Origin: Agriotes lineatus
Lineage: Eukaryota; Arthropoda; Insecta; Coleoptera; Elateridae
NCBI GenBank assembly: GCA_940337035.1
Contig: OW679197.1
Location: forward strand, 62,765,903 to 62,829,902
Length of the DNA stretch: 64,000 bases
Direction of reading: 5' to 3'
Each line of letters begins with the position of its first letter. Positions within the stretch are counted from its first letter, which is position 1. The position numbers and the translations under genes were made by a program. The notes beneath the pieces are model-generated. The model saw only the letters and a program-made list of their open reading frames with translations, made no database searches and was not told the origin of the DNA. Positions 52,516-64,000 of the stretch are shown piece by piece.

Positions 52516-55500
52516 GCCTAGACTGAATGCCTGTAACACATACATAGTTCAGAGTTATTTTTCCAGAGATCACTCCGCATGTATAACACTTGGCATATGT
52601 TTGGATGAAGTTGCTTGTATAAACTTAAACTATTTAACCTTCATTTTAACATGTTTTATTAATTGCTATTGCAAAATTAGAAATTGTAAGGAAATACTAA
52701 AATATAAATTAATGCTTACTGGCGTACTGTGAGCTTAAAACACAAGGTTTATTGTTGTCCACGTATGGTAAATGTAAATGCAATATACCTACAACAGTTC
52801 CAAACCAATACATCATTTATATTGAAGTTTTTGTTTTCGGCTGCAAATGGAAAATTAATTTCGTCCAAACGTGGATATTTTTAAAAAGAAAAGCTTTAAT
52901 AAACGTTTTAAATAAGCGTGTGGATTTCACTTTAAAGCGTATATTTAAAAAAAAGACTTATATATATAGTTTTCTAATTGGACGCAGCTATGTTTTATAT
53001 TTAACAAGATTGAAGGATTAAAATGCAGTGTCCAATTTTTTATGACCGGTAACATAAATTTGAAGATGAAGGCGTAAAGTGGAGGAAAAGCCCGTTATTT
53101 ATAGTGGCAGGTGCAAATATTGTCCTTGACACATTGCAACCTTGAAATGGTAAATTTATAAACCAGGCAGCACCTAAAATTAGCGTTTCAGATACTTAAG
53201 TTGTTTTTATTCAATTGGAAATAATAAACTTACGGCTTATCTCCTGCAAATTCTGAAATAGAGTCGGAATTTATTGTTCGGTATTAGTGTTTAATATCTT
53301 AACTAATTTAACACAACGTGTTGCGTTAAAATACGAGCTGCAAAGTGTTGATTATGTGAAGATAAATGCTGTATTTATGGATTTGGCAAAATCCAATATT
53401 TTAGGTGACATATTCTGCTTTGAAATAAATATGCAAATGTAGGCATTCTACTGTAAGTGGGAAGTAGTCATGTTGTAAATCATTCCTACATTTTTGTGTT
53501 GTGTATGATTTAATATATTTATTTTGCCATCGTTAATGTTTTATTGCATTTGTTTTGATTTTATTAAATGTATTATCCGGTTTCTTTTCTTTGAAGAAAT
53601 TTTTGTTAAATAGTATGGCCACATCATGAGTATGTGCCAATTTTATGTTCTAACAGATTTTAAATTAAAAAATAAATTACGATAATAAATGTAGAATTGG
53701 TATAAAACTGGTTGATAAAATAATTATTGAACACCAAAACTACTATTAAAATCTTGAAAAACTACTCTTAAAATTTCCGTTGTTAATGTGCCCTGAAAAT
53801 TCCAAGGTTTAAATTTATCTGAAAATATAAAATCTACAGAAATTTAAAAAAGTGGGTTAAACTGGAACAAGCTATATGTCTCTGTTCTGAAAAGTTGTGG
53901 CAGGTGGAGAAGTAACCTCGATGTGTTGTGTCATTCCTTAAATATATTAAGCTATTGTCTCTGCGTACTATAAAATGTTAGAATCTAGGATCGTTCTTCA
54001 AATCTAAGAGTGTTGTCAGGTAGCAATCTCAAGTATTCAAACGTTAAACGCATGCAGTGCATCTGGGGCTATTTAATTAATTAAAATTTCGTTTTATTTG
54101 TGGCACTCAAATCGTAAAAAGCAATACAAACATTCATACGTGTGTTTACTTAACACTTAAAAAGCAAACTGTGTGGAGCGTCATTCAAGATTTTTTTGAA
54201 TGACTCTTCTAAATTTAACTTAACATCCTGGTGTCGAAATATTGTCAGGTTTATAATGGTAGCCGTTCGGGAACGCCGCTTTCAAGTTGCCCTCGACGTT
54301 ACGATTTATTTGAGATTTTAGATCTCGCTGTGGCGGCGTCCGCGGAATCTGCTCTGCTGTTGCACATAGCCCGTTAATCAAATTTATGTAAGTTTTGTAG
54401 AAGCCTTCGAAAATAATGTTCGAGGTGTTTTTGCGGTTGCTTTGCCTTCGTAACTTTATGATCGCGTCTAAATGGGTCGTAACCTTCTTTCACACCTCCA
54501 GATCTATTTTAATGTTTATTATTTAGCTAGAACAACAAACAGGGGTTTCAGATTTCAGAGCCGTTGAAAACTGTTACAGTTTTCTTTTGGTTGTAAGTCA
54601 TTGACAAGTAGGTTTCTTTAAATACCATAGAGAACTGCAGTGACGTTATTATTATATTATAGATTGGATTTAAGGAGTAACGAATAAAAATTTTATTGTT
54701 ATTTCTGTAGGGCACATATTTTAGGTGCTCCGAGCTAATTAATTTTGTCCTGGATTTATATCGGTTCTCTTGCATAAATCTACAGGGCTGGCGACTTACC
54801 AAAAATGCAATAACGCCCCTTTGGTCTAAGGTTTGCAGGTCAGAAACATGACACTGGGGAGAGCTAGGCAATCGGCGGGCCATCTCATGTGGCCTGTGGT
54901 CACGCGCAATCGTTCACGAGGCAAATTCCAAATCCAAACATGCAAGCAAGAATAAACACATTTAGCAGTACGTGTTCGTTATCATAATACTTACAAGGGG
55001 ATCTGCGGCTTCCCGCGGCGTTCCCACGTAGCATCTAGCAAAGTACATCGTTCAGGAATATTCTTCACTGCATCTCTGATAATGTACCTGTAATAATCCT
55101 ACAACATGGATGCTTGCCGCTTCTGGTACATATTAGCTGAACTCTAACTACATCAATGAGTCCCAACCCATGTCAGTGTTATATATGCATCCGCAGCTGC
55201 CGTTTCACCGCAAAAGACCGCAATCACAAGGCATTTGTGGAAAATGAGCATTCCAGGCTCTTCAGGTGCGCTTCCTGAATCACTGATAATTGCTTATCAG
55301 GTCAAGAGTTATTGATCATCTCGTCGGATAATCTTTGACCCAAGCATATAGTGCACTAAAGCGGCCCCAACGATGAAAAATCAACAACGACTCAAATAAT
55401 AAAGCTGTCTACTATCAGCAGCAATACTAATAATATTACAGTGTTCCAACTCGGCTGCGCAATAACAGCCTCTATTGCAAAGCTACTCAAGCATTAGTAC

Positions 55501-58500
55501 TTATTACAGACCTTACTGCTTCATCCACTCTATTATTCCACATAATATTAATTATCACAACTGCTGACTGCTGATTGCATGGTAATTGTTATCATTTAAG
55601 TGACCTTTTGAATTATGATGGTCTTGTGCCTTGTTCGATTGTTCTGATTAAAGCTTTTGGGTAGTTCTTCTGAATTGTAACAGTATGTGGGGTTTAACCC
55701 TCACGTGGTTACTTTAAATTTGAATAAGAAATCGTGTACGGCTCAATATGTGAATAAGTTTATGCCCTTTGTGTTTACCTTACTAGCTCAGTGGACATGA
55801 AACTCTTAATACCCCAGTTCGTAGACATGAAGTGTCAATATTTGCCAGGAAGCTGGTTTCTCCTGCAGTGTTCTAGGGTTGAAACTGACTTTAAAAAATG
55901 CACAAGAAAATCCCATTTATTTACACAATCTATTGACTTCAAAACACATAAAAACAGAAAATAAATCAAAGAACGCTAAAACAACCTACTCGCATGTACG
56001 TTACAAACCTACATTAATAACGCAAAACATCAAAAATAAAGTTGAAATAATTCTCTTTAAATACACGAATGCCAAAAATGTCCTAAAGGGCGGTCCTGGC
56101 TTGGAGACGACCCTGGTCGTGCTTGCATGCACGAAAACCGAGCGCGATTCGCACGCGTAAACACATTCTTTCGGGTTCGTAAATGCTTCTCACAGCTGCT
56201 GAACGCAAACCTTATCGTGTGGAACTGCAAACTGTTGGGCGTTTTCACGACCTCTGACTTTCATAAATGTACGCAACTAAAGACACAAATTGGCATACTC
56301 ACTTATACACTCTGTAAATGTCGTTTCTTAGGAATGCAAACCTAGCTTGATACACTCAAAGCTTGTGGAAGCAAATTCAAACATTGCTCGGCTTCACGCT
56401 TCTGGTATTTATTTCGCCTTTGGGCGATTTTCGCACTTTTGGAGAGCCGCAGGAACATCTGTCCTCAATGTTGGGCGGTCCGCGACTGAAGCTGTAATTG
56501 AAAAATTCCAGCGAAGACTGGTTTGAAACTAAAATTCCCCCCATCTCTCGAAAATGCTTGAATGTTGCATTTATCGCGGCACACACGAAATCAAACTTTA
56601 CATCTCGTTTATCGTACAGGGATGGCTCTACGCATTTTTATTACTCTAGAATATACTGCTTAAATCCAATTCACAATAATAAAACATAGAAAATACTTGG
56701 CTTTAACTTTAAACGGAAGAATAAACACCACAGGCGAGGGATATTCCAAGCCCGTTTCAGAATTAAATAGCTACCATTTTTGACGTGAGCGTTAAGGCAG
56801 TATTCTTCACTTGGTTGTGTCTCTTTTGTCCAACCCCTCCTTATTTAGCTTGTCTTCGGTTTCGCGTTTGTAGATATAGATGGGGTGTGGGTTCTTGTAA
56901 TAACCTGTTCTCAGTAAGTGCAATCACAAAAAAGTTGAGCTTGACTTATTTTTTAATGACCAGGCTGATTTCTTAGTCTTAAAATGTCCCCAGACACCGA
57001 TTACCTATATAGGCAATAAAACTATTATTTTTCACTAACTTCAAGGTTAGGTTTTCCCATAATAAGGCGTGTGAATAGGCATGTGTTTACTACTATATCC
57101 TCAAGAATAATTCTTAAAACAAGTTCAGCAGTAAAAATAAAACACAATTAAACTAAAATTGATAATGTTTAGGAGCTAGCAAAAGACCTTCCTTTATTTT
57201 TATTTGATTTTGTCTAACTGGTTATTATGTATTATGGAAATCCAACAAGCTACAAACAATTCTATTAAAAATGGCTTGGTATCGATAGGCTTATAATTAT
57301 AATTTTATTCGGTAAATGTGCTGGAAAATTGAACTCTTTGTTGTTGCTCTATAAAATTGTGTATAGGTTTATATTTGTTTTGAGCTGAGCCGCTTTATAA
57401 TAACTAAATCTGCTGTCAGTGTTGAAGCAAAATAGCTAATTATGCAAATTGCTTTGATTAATCACAGGTGTCATTTACGTTGCTGAACAGGGCTGGACGT
57501 AATCACTGAGCGGCACGATTCCCAATTAGTATTAATGTGATAAGAGATTGTAATAATTCATACCCGGTTGGTAACTAAATAAATTCACTTTATTTAAATC
57601 TCACAGTTCTTGTTCAACTTATTAATGATTAACATAGTGCATCGAATGGGCGCCGATTGGTGATTATATTTCATTATTATAATACGGAGCATTTCTTATT
57701 TCTACAGCTACTAGTCATTTCCTGTGTTGCAGTTAATTAATCTTAGCCCTTTAAAACTATTAGTCATGCAAGTAGGCACTACATTTCGTGAGAGTATCAA
57801 TTTGTATCAAATAGAAATGAATTTTACCTATACAGTTAGTTTTTTCAGTTTCTGGTAGAATAATACATACAATTTAGAAACTCGATAAATTACTGCGCAC
57901 CCGTTAACTTCAAAGTTTATTGACGAATAGCCACTGCAAGGATTATTTGTACACTCCTTAGAATTACTACTGAAAATATTCATGTTTGTACGTCCTATAC
58001 AACTCATTTGTCAATATGCTGCTACAACCTAACCCCAGTACCAGTTTAACTTCTTACCTGCTAGTTTGTGTATATTTAAATTGTTATTTATCGACCGTGT
58101 CGTAAAGAATGTAGATAGATGGTAGATACAGATAGTTAGGGTCGTGGCTTATAAATCTTCCTTTTTTATCATGATTAAAATGTGGTACGTCATGTCATCT
58201 TTATCATTGACATACTTTTTAATGCAAATATTAATTTATAGTGCACTGCAAACTACCCATTTTAGTTCATTTACTAATTCTCAGTAGTTGCAGCTGCCTC
58301 ATGGGGGTGAAAATTTGTTTAGTGCTGATACGGAAGTGACGTATTCATTCTACCAATTAAAACCATGGACGTAACAAGTAGTTATAACTTGCAGTTTCAC
58401 ACATTCGTGGACAATTAACATTAAATGCTCAATTAATACGACTTGTATCAGAGTCTGGCCAATTAATAGTGGGGCAGTTTTCAATTAGGCCTCTATATAA

Positions 58501-59193
58501 TCAGTATATGACTGTCTTGTACGCAGTCTGTGAGTATGTTTTTGTGGCATTATGACAAAAAGATAGGTAATATGTTTTCTAGTAACTGCTGGTATAAAAT
58601 TAACAAATACCAATTCAATATATCTCTGCATTCAGCTGTGGAGTAGTATGTATTTATATGTTGAATAAAACTGGCTACTTGAAGGCTGTTCAGAACTAGC
58701 TGCTGATCTCTTTATATATATTTGTAAATGATCTGAACATTAGTTACTCTACGTTATTGTTCTCCGCGTCAGCGTCTGGAAGTACATACACCAGACCAGG
58801 AAACAAAGGTTTTGGTCTTGCAAAATGGCGTTGAACCTTGCATGGGTGTTAAGACAAAACAGCTTAGATATGAGCTTCGACGGCCATCTAGACAAAATAG
58901 CGATTATTAGTAACCTTGGCTTTAATTGTCTCATAAACCATACACGAATTTGTTTCTATTCATTATTTTCATGAAATTAATAGTTCGGAATCGTAGTTAT
59001 GATTTCACCTTTCACAAGTAAAACATTGTGTATGGAATTTCATGTAGAGCTATAGTATACAACTTCGTTTTGCTAATGGGATTACAGAACAATCATAATA
59101 AATTCCTTCTTACCTTTTAACATGTTTATTACATACGTACACAAAGCGAGTGCGTTTACACTTGTGCAAGATGTCATAATTACACTGAATAAA
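52516..59193. other. Long stretch without recognisable genes or transposons
   Basis: No frame here resembles a known protein (52752-53021, 54548-54883, 55879-56160, 56127-56345 and 56785-56976 were inspected). GC-richer patches at 54250-54500, 54770-55320 and 56050-56500 stand out from the AT-rich background. Many homeodomain-type words (CAATTA, TTAATTA) occur, for example GATTAATCACAGGTG near 57465 and CAATTAATA near 58430-58475, but such words are expected in AT-rich DNA. It may be intron or regulatory DNA of a nearby gene; that is inference. Confidence 0.4.
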
Positions 59194-59277
59194 TTACAGT
59201 TTTAGTAGTCTGGCATTAGTCGGAATGGGTGACTAAACGTTCACCCATTCCCTAATGCCAGACTACTAAAATTGTAA
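59194..59277. repeat. Long, nearly perfect hairpin (about 37-bp stem, 8-nt loop)
   Basis: TTACAGTTTTAGTAGTCTGG is followed by CATTAG, a two-base bulge (TC), GGAATGGGTGA, the loop CTAAACGT, and then the inverse TCACCCATTCC, CTAATG, CCAGACTACTAAAATTGTAA. Apart from the bulge and one A:T-to-G:T-type change near the base, the stem is complete. It is the length of an animal microRNA precursor but straighter than usual. A tiny inverted-repeat transposon or recent fold-back duplication is the main alternative. No related copy was seen in this window. Confidence 0.7.
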
Positions 59278-59619
59278 CTTAAATCTGTAACTATTGCTCT
59301 GGTGTTGCTTCTTTCCAGTTAGCACATGAAAGGCATCGATCAGTGTCCATAATTAAAGTAATTGTGTTGTTTATACTTGCTAAGAAATGTTGAAAGACAT
59401 CTGCCACAAAGCTATCACTAAAAACGGATTTCAAGAAACGTAACTACCCTCTTGCTACGTTTCAGCTTTAACTCATAAAATGTTCTGTTTAACTATGTTC
59501 TGTATAAGGCAACTTAACTCACAAAGCTTTTATGGTAGCTAATTATTTCATTCCCAATAATACCTATTGCAATATGTTACATGCTTTGTTTTTGGCATGG
59601 AAAGAACGAATGGAACTAA
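59278..59619. other. AT-rich, nothing recognised
   Basis: The minus frame 59548-59799 overlaps this stretch; only its upstream half falls in the retroelement remnant. Confidence 0.35.
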
Positions 59620-60540
59620 TATGACTGACGGTTTTTTGCATTTTGTATCTGCATAATTGACGTTTCTAATGCTTCCTCTCACGCTATGCGTGGTGGGAGA
59701 GTTTGTATAATTACAATTCAATTCGCTACGTAAGCCTTCCGTCGGTGAAGTGAAGCCCCAATTCAATGAAATGTGATTGTGGAATCTGACCAAAGGCATT
59801 ACAGCTTTAATGCCCTTTCTAACGATTGCAATAATTTTGTTACCTCCGCATTACTTTCTAAGCGTGGTAGTGATGCATCTTTCAAATAGTCGATTTTGGA
59901 TTTGGCACAAAGCAAACGCACACGGAATTTGTGTAGTACATTTGTTGATTTTATATAGATGCACGCGTGGTAGCTCTTTTACGCTGCGTCCGCGAATCCG
60001 TGAATTTCAATATAAAACGTTTGTTGAACAAAATATACCTCGGTATTTAAATTTGATTTAATTTGTGTAATTGTTTGTGGAAATTGATCGATTGGGTTTA
60101 GAGATGACATGGTAGCAGTGAATCCCACGCGTATTGCCACAGTTTTTGTATGAAAATCTTCGCCATAATGATTACTGCACGGGGTAGCGTAATGGATCGA
60201 AAAGTTGCATGGTTGCTGAAGGTACATTTCGCTTGATCTTTTCGTCGTATGTCGTATATTTGAACGAATATTTATTGTATTGTTTACTGCATCCCAAAAA
60301 TGCGTAGTTCTTTGGAATCCGTTGATTTATTTATCGAACAATGTCGTTATCAACTTTCGCTTATGGATGTGTTTACTTTAATAACCACGAAAATGTTCGT
60401 TGATTTCGAAATTACCGTTGAGAGTTTCTACTACGTGCTTGGTGCGAAAAGTATGTCGTCTACGTATATTTTGTTTTTGATAAAGCTTGCAATATCTTGG
60501 GGTTGGATTGCCTTCATCTCACTGCTATATTTAGATGGTA
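59620..60540 (-). pseudogene. BEL/Pao LTR retrotransposon remnant (RT end and RNase H)
   Basis: Minus strand, in order: IQPQDIASFIKNKIYVDDIL (YVDD is the RT catalytic box), a decayed ~450-nt gap, then YIEIHGFADAA, stop, KSYHACIYIKSTN, LLCAKSKIDYLKDASLPRLE and, after a shift, WSDSTITFHWI. BEL/Pao RNase H reads E(L/I)HGFSDAS.KAY.A..Y...LL.AKS.V.PLK..SLPRLEL...WSDS...L.WI, so the order and spacing fit closely. The first RNase H Asp is kept in HGFADA. The protease, first half of RT, integrase and LTRs were not found. Stops and frameshifts show it is inactive. The + strand frame 60300-60665 (121 codons) is the antisense of this region. Confidence 0.8.
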
Positions 60541-61065
60541 TCGAGAGTTCCAGAGAGGGCGACATCATTACAGCTGAGAATGCTAGAGCAAGAGAGACGC
60601 TTGACATATCGCCAGATAGAGAGGACCTTGGGTATATCTGCATCGGCACACACGTGAATGGTTGAAGAGCAAATGGTGCTACCATGTCAGTTGATGATTT
60701 GCTATTAGGAAATGCTTAGCAAGGTTGAAAATTGGACTTCTTCTAACGTCAATAGCATCGTGAGGGGCGATGAAACGAATAACAAAACATGGTATGTGTG
60801 TTCGAAGATGCGACAACTTCAGTCAACAACGAACAACCAGGTTGAATGTGCTTGTACAATGTACAACCTTCCTCTAGTCCTGCACCCTGTGATCTCGCAT
60901 TCCTCGTGGGTAGACGATTTTCAACTGATGGAGGAGCTGCTGAAGGCATGTGATGAAGAATGTGTCCAGCTCCCAGAGGAAATGTGAATGGTTTGATTCG
61001 ACGATTAGTTTCCAAGAATACGAAGGTGTATGGAATATGAAGGAAAACATTTTGAAATATAGTAA
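60541..61065. other. Unassigned, possibly more of the BEL/Pao copy
   Basis: Open frames on both strands (60712-60987 +, 91 codons, ending ACDEECVQLPEEM; 60749-61015 -, 88 codons) have no motif I recognise. GC content is like that of the BEL/Pao part, so a decayed polyprotein segment is the likeliest origin. Confidence 0.3.
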
Positions 61066-61150
61066 TAGTATATTACATACCGAGGTGGGAAGTGTTTCAT
61101 TACTTTATCTCGAGACAGGAATGAAACTTTTCACCGTGGTATGTATACTA
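61066..61150. mobile_element. Internally deleted copy of the TAGTATACATACC hairpin element
   Basis: TAGTATATTACATACCGAGG...GTTTCATTAC and ACAGGAATGAAAC...GTGGTATGTATACTA are inverse arms as at 6776-6908, with only ~12 bp left between them. Confidence 0.75.
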
Positions 61151-61152
61151 TT

Positions 61153-61415
61153 TTACTCACAATCGGTTTTTCTCATTATTTATTTAATTAGGTAAGTTTC
61201 TAATATTACGTATTTGTATCGCAGTTTAATAAGTCACTTTAACAAAGGAAACTGCGACGCTGTTGCTAGGTAACATGACAAGTTCATTGAAAGTGATGTT
61301 TAGCTAGCCGGGAAAATCTTTCCCGGTTAGCTGGGAAAGTAAAGTAAACAATGACTCGCTTTCCTACTGTTTTGAAGGTTAGAAACGTACCTATTATTAA
61401 CCGATTGTGAGTAAA
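61153..61415. mobile_element. Miniature element with TTTACTCACAATCGGTT ends
   Basis: TTTACTCACAATCGGTT at the left and AACCGATTGTGAGTAAA at 61399-61415 are exact inverse ends. Inside are CGACGCTGTTGCTAGGTAAC and a small stem, CCGGGAAAATCTTTCCCGG (near 61310). No coding capacity. A second copy, split by insertions, is at 20589-20745/22325-22357. Confidence 0.82.
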
Positions 61416-64000
61416 CAACTAGAGTCGGTTGGTAAAATGTTCTTAGTGTTTTTTGTATTACAATTTTTCTAGTTTTGACTACTATAACACGAAAACAATA
61501 GTTAAGGTGATGTAATATCCTTCAACCTGCGGGTGTGCAAATTAATTTTTAACATTAATGGAAAGATATAAAGTTTTGCCTAGTAGTTATATGTACGATA
61601 CATAACCATAACCGTTTTTTATTGACGGAAAAAAACTATTTTTCCTTAAAAAAAATGTCTAACTTCTGTGGTTGTTTTCTGTAGTTTTTAGCGCTTAACT
61701 TCGTTGGCAGGCAATATACAATTTCTGTGTGTGCTGCTTGTACCACATGGGTAGTAATTTAATTGGCTATGTTGATGAACCACATTTTTATTTTATGTTA
61801 GCGGTCGAATTCCCGCAAAATTAGCGAGTTAATGATGTTATAAAGCACGCCGTAGTTGGAAGATGACAAATTGTTGGCTATAAAGCAACAAAAGGAAGTG
61901 ATTCACAATTATGGCATGGAGGGATCATTAATTCTTCTGAATGTCATTATTATAAAGTTTTAAGTTTGTAGTTCGCCAAATTAAACCAGTAATGCAAATC
62001 GAGCAGCAGCGCCACTACCGGTGGCAGTTGCAGCGAGTTTGAATTCGACATGCCATTATTAGTTTACGAAAAAGAAATTAAAATATAAATCATGTGAGCA
62101 TTGTTATTTATTTGGTAATACTTATGCGAGTCACAAGACGGATACGTTAATGCTGTTTAATTGTTATACAAATTGAATGTACGGATTGTGCCTCGCTAAC
62201 AGCTGCATTAGCGGTCGTTGAAAGTTACTTTGCTCCATTTTAATCGGGTTTCGTATGGTCTCGATTAAAATTTCCAGGTGTAACATAAAACAAAAATCCT
62301 TCTTACTTAATTTTGTGAATGTGTTGTAGGTCTCATATTAATTAGAATGTAAAACATGCTTAATTTGTATTTATAAAATGTACTGGTGTCAAAATCCTGC
62401 GCAACACCGATTTCTCATGTTTGTTACCTTGATAAATTACAGGTCAATGCTTTTTTAATTGGATGGTATTTAAATTAGATTACTTAAATAATAGCTTGGG
62501 TTGAAGTGTGGGTTGAATAGTTTAAATTTTTTATCGCTTATGATTTTATTAATGCTTAATTTAGCTCAGTTGTTAATTATTGCTGCAATTCTTATGGATA
62601 TGAAAACTAGATAATCAAATGAATGAAAGTTTGATTAAAATACGTATTGAGGCAGTTTTATTAAATTAACTGGCTTTCAAATTTATAAAATTATGCATGT
62701 GGCTTCTACTACAAGCGTATGTAATCAAGTGGAATTAATATTAATTAATAGGAAATAGTTTAATATTCAATAGTATATGCCAATCAACACAATATTTAGA
62801 AATGTATTTCCCCAAGTATATGTATATTATTTTCTAATTGATATAATTGCGGTGCACAAACAGTAGAACAATAAAAATATTTGACGAGTTTCTTAACGTG
62901 ACAATTTGAAGATAATTGTTCATGATACCTCGAAGATAATTAGCTTCAGATTATTGTTTAAGTGTAATTAGTGTATCTTTAAACAGTGTGAGAATGATGC
63001 CTTTTTAGTTTCTTTATGGACAAAGTTTTAAAAATAAAAATCATAAATAAAATTCTAGACACTATTTTAATTTTTATTTTCAAATAATTGAAAATTTATT
63101 ATTACGTCAATTGTCCCAAGTTGAGGATTTGCTTGTTTAATGATAAAATGTCCAATAGAATTCTATATCTATTTATTAGAATTAACAGTAAAATAATTAG
63201 TGCGCCAATTATTATTTACATATACATATATGTATGCTCCAAGAAACGCTGATGCCGTTTTACCATACCTACATTTATTAGTGGAGAAACTTCACTTTCT
63301 TCTAATATTTATCGAGCACTAGTTGGCGTAAATACGTGCATTTTCAATTATTTTAACTTTCCAAGTTTGGTTCCAGCAGAAAATTATAACTTGGCGGTCA
63401 GATCAAAAACATAGGTATCTTAATTTCCTTGATAAAAATGATCTGGTTGCCGAAACGGATCATTTACAGTCAGTTCTTGTTTTTTAGTATTATAAAATTT
63501 CTAATAATAGAGATTACTGCATTCTCAAAGAGATTTGTGATAAAACGTTTCTTTGTGCGATATGGTGTGTCTAAATTATGTGAACCGATAACTTCCGACA
63601 GAACAGATGTGCTGGTAGATACATGGAGGCAATAAACTCAAAAAAATGCATTTTCCTGTAAAATTAAAGATTGCAAACGAATGAGTATTGCAATTTTCAA
63701 AGAATAAGTTTAAATAATTAATTTCCCAAGCGAATTTATTACGTTGGTGCAATTTGTAATAACACTTACATCCACTAAAATTGGAGAGTGGGCGGGCAGT
63801 TTATTTTATTTATAGTGCTGTGTTCATTGTGTTACTTACGATTACGTGTAATATCTGCCGGTTTTTCGTGTTGTTTGCCTGTATTTTGATCAAAATATCT
63901 TCGTATGTACCGCGGCCGTAGGTAAACTACAAAGAAAGGCTTTTTTAAATATTTTAATCCTGATTTATTATTGTACTTTAATGGGTGGCCATTAATTTAA
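61416..64000. other. AT-rich, no gene recognised
   Basis: 61980-62280 is slightly GC-richer (GCAGCAGCGCCACTACCGG...). The frame 63429-63635 (+) is chance. No transposon ends seen. Confidence 0.4.

Noticed and set aside
60300..60665. 121-codon + strand ORF as a membrane protein gene
   Set aside because: It is the antisense of the BEL/Pao remnant, where the minus strand has recognisable motifs.
1..64000. A new multi-gene defence or biosynthetic system
   Set aside because: No clustered intact ORFs, operon-like spacing or repeat-spacer structure. Coding remnants are individually explained by transposons.

Overview
The window looks like AT-rich, gene-poor arthropod nuclear DNA, most likely insect. 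The evidence is the repeat content: decayed LINEs, a Penelope-like element, BEL/Pao, mariner/Tc1 and several hAT elements with perfect 8-bp target-site duplications, plus a short run of the insect telomere motif TTAGG. The species cannot be named from this. There is no bacterial-style gene organisation, no CRISPR array and no complete protein-coding gene. Nearly all open frames of 60-120 codons are chance frames or pieces of dead transposons.

Layout. 0-8 kb: LINE fragments on both strands (1.3-2.07 and 2.2-2.8 kb), a long fold-back element (4.08-4.63 kb), a broken YqaJ-type nuclease gene from a mobile element (5.1-6.5 kb), a hairpin element and a third LINE (7.45-8.09 kb). 8.5 kb: the one convincing host-type coding exon (8512-8844, +). 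9.7-16.7 kb: a TTAA-flanked miniature element, a seven-copy tandem array of a ~405-bp unit (11.76-14.59 kb), and an intact-ended non-autonomous hAT (15.79-16.70 kb). 17.4-19.3 kb: a broken THAP exon and a second hAT that carries a nested dispersed repeat and a palindrome with TTAGG repeats. 20.6-27.5 kb: a miniature element split by a Penelope-like fragment (GIY-YIG domain, hammerhead-like core) and a LINE end, then a dead mariner, two more LINEs, a fold-back element and a tRNA-like SINE piece. 30.1-34 kb: three-level nesting, in which a dispersed repeat is cut by a decayed hAT that is itself cut by a hAT with perfect ends. 34.85-35.64 kb: a GC-richer block with a possible first exon and strong splice donors. 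36-46 kb: more hAT, LINE and Tc1/mariner debris and a palindrome-rich GC block.

46-64 kb is much poorer in recognisable transposons. It holds a 30-bp perfect-TIR element (50.68-51.24 kb), a large inverted-repeat element (51.65-52.5 kb), a 37-bp-stem hairpin (59.2 kb), a clear BEL/Pao RNase H remnant (59.6-60.5 kb), and otherwise unassigned AT-rich sequence that could be intron or regulatory DNA.

The best reading is intronic or intergenic DNA of a large insect genome: one host exon on the + strand and one or two candidate first exons, embedded in several generations of transposon insertions whose relative order can be read from the nesting. I did not find a convincing new multi-gene system. 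The most unusual items are the nested hAT stacks, the TTAGG-bearing palindrome, the 405-bp array, the long hairpin at 59.2 kb and the 30-bp perfect-TIR element.
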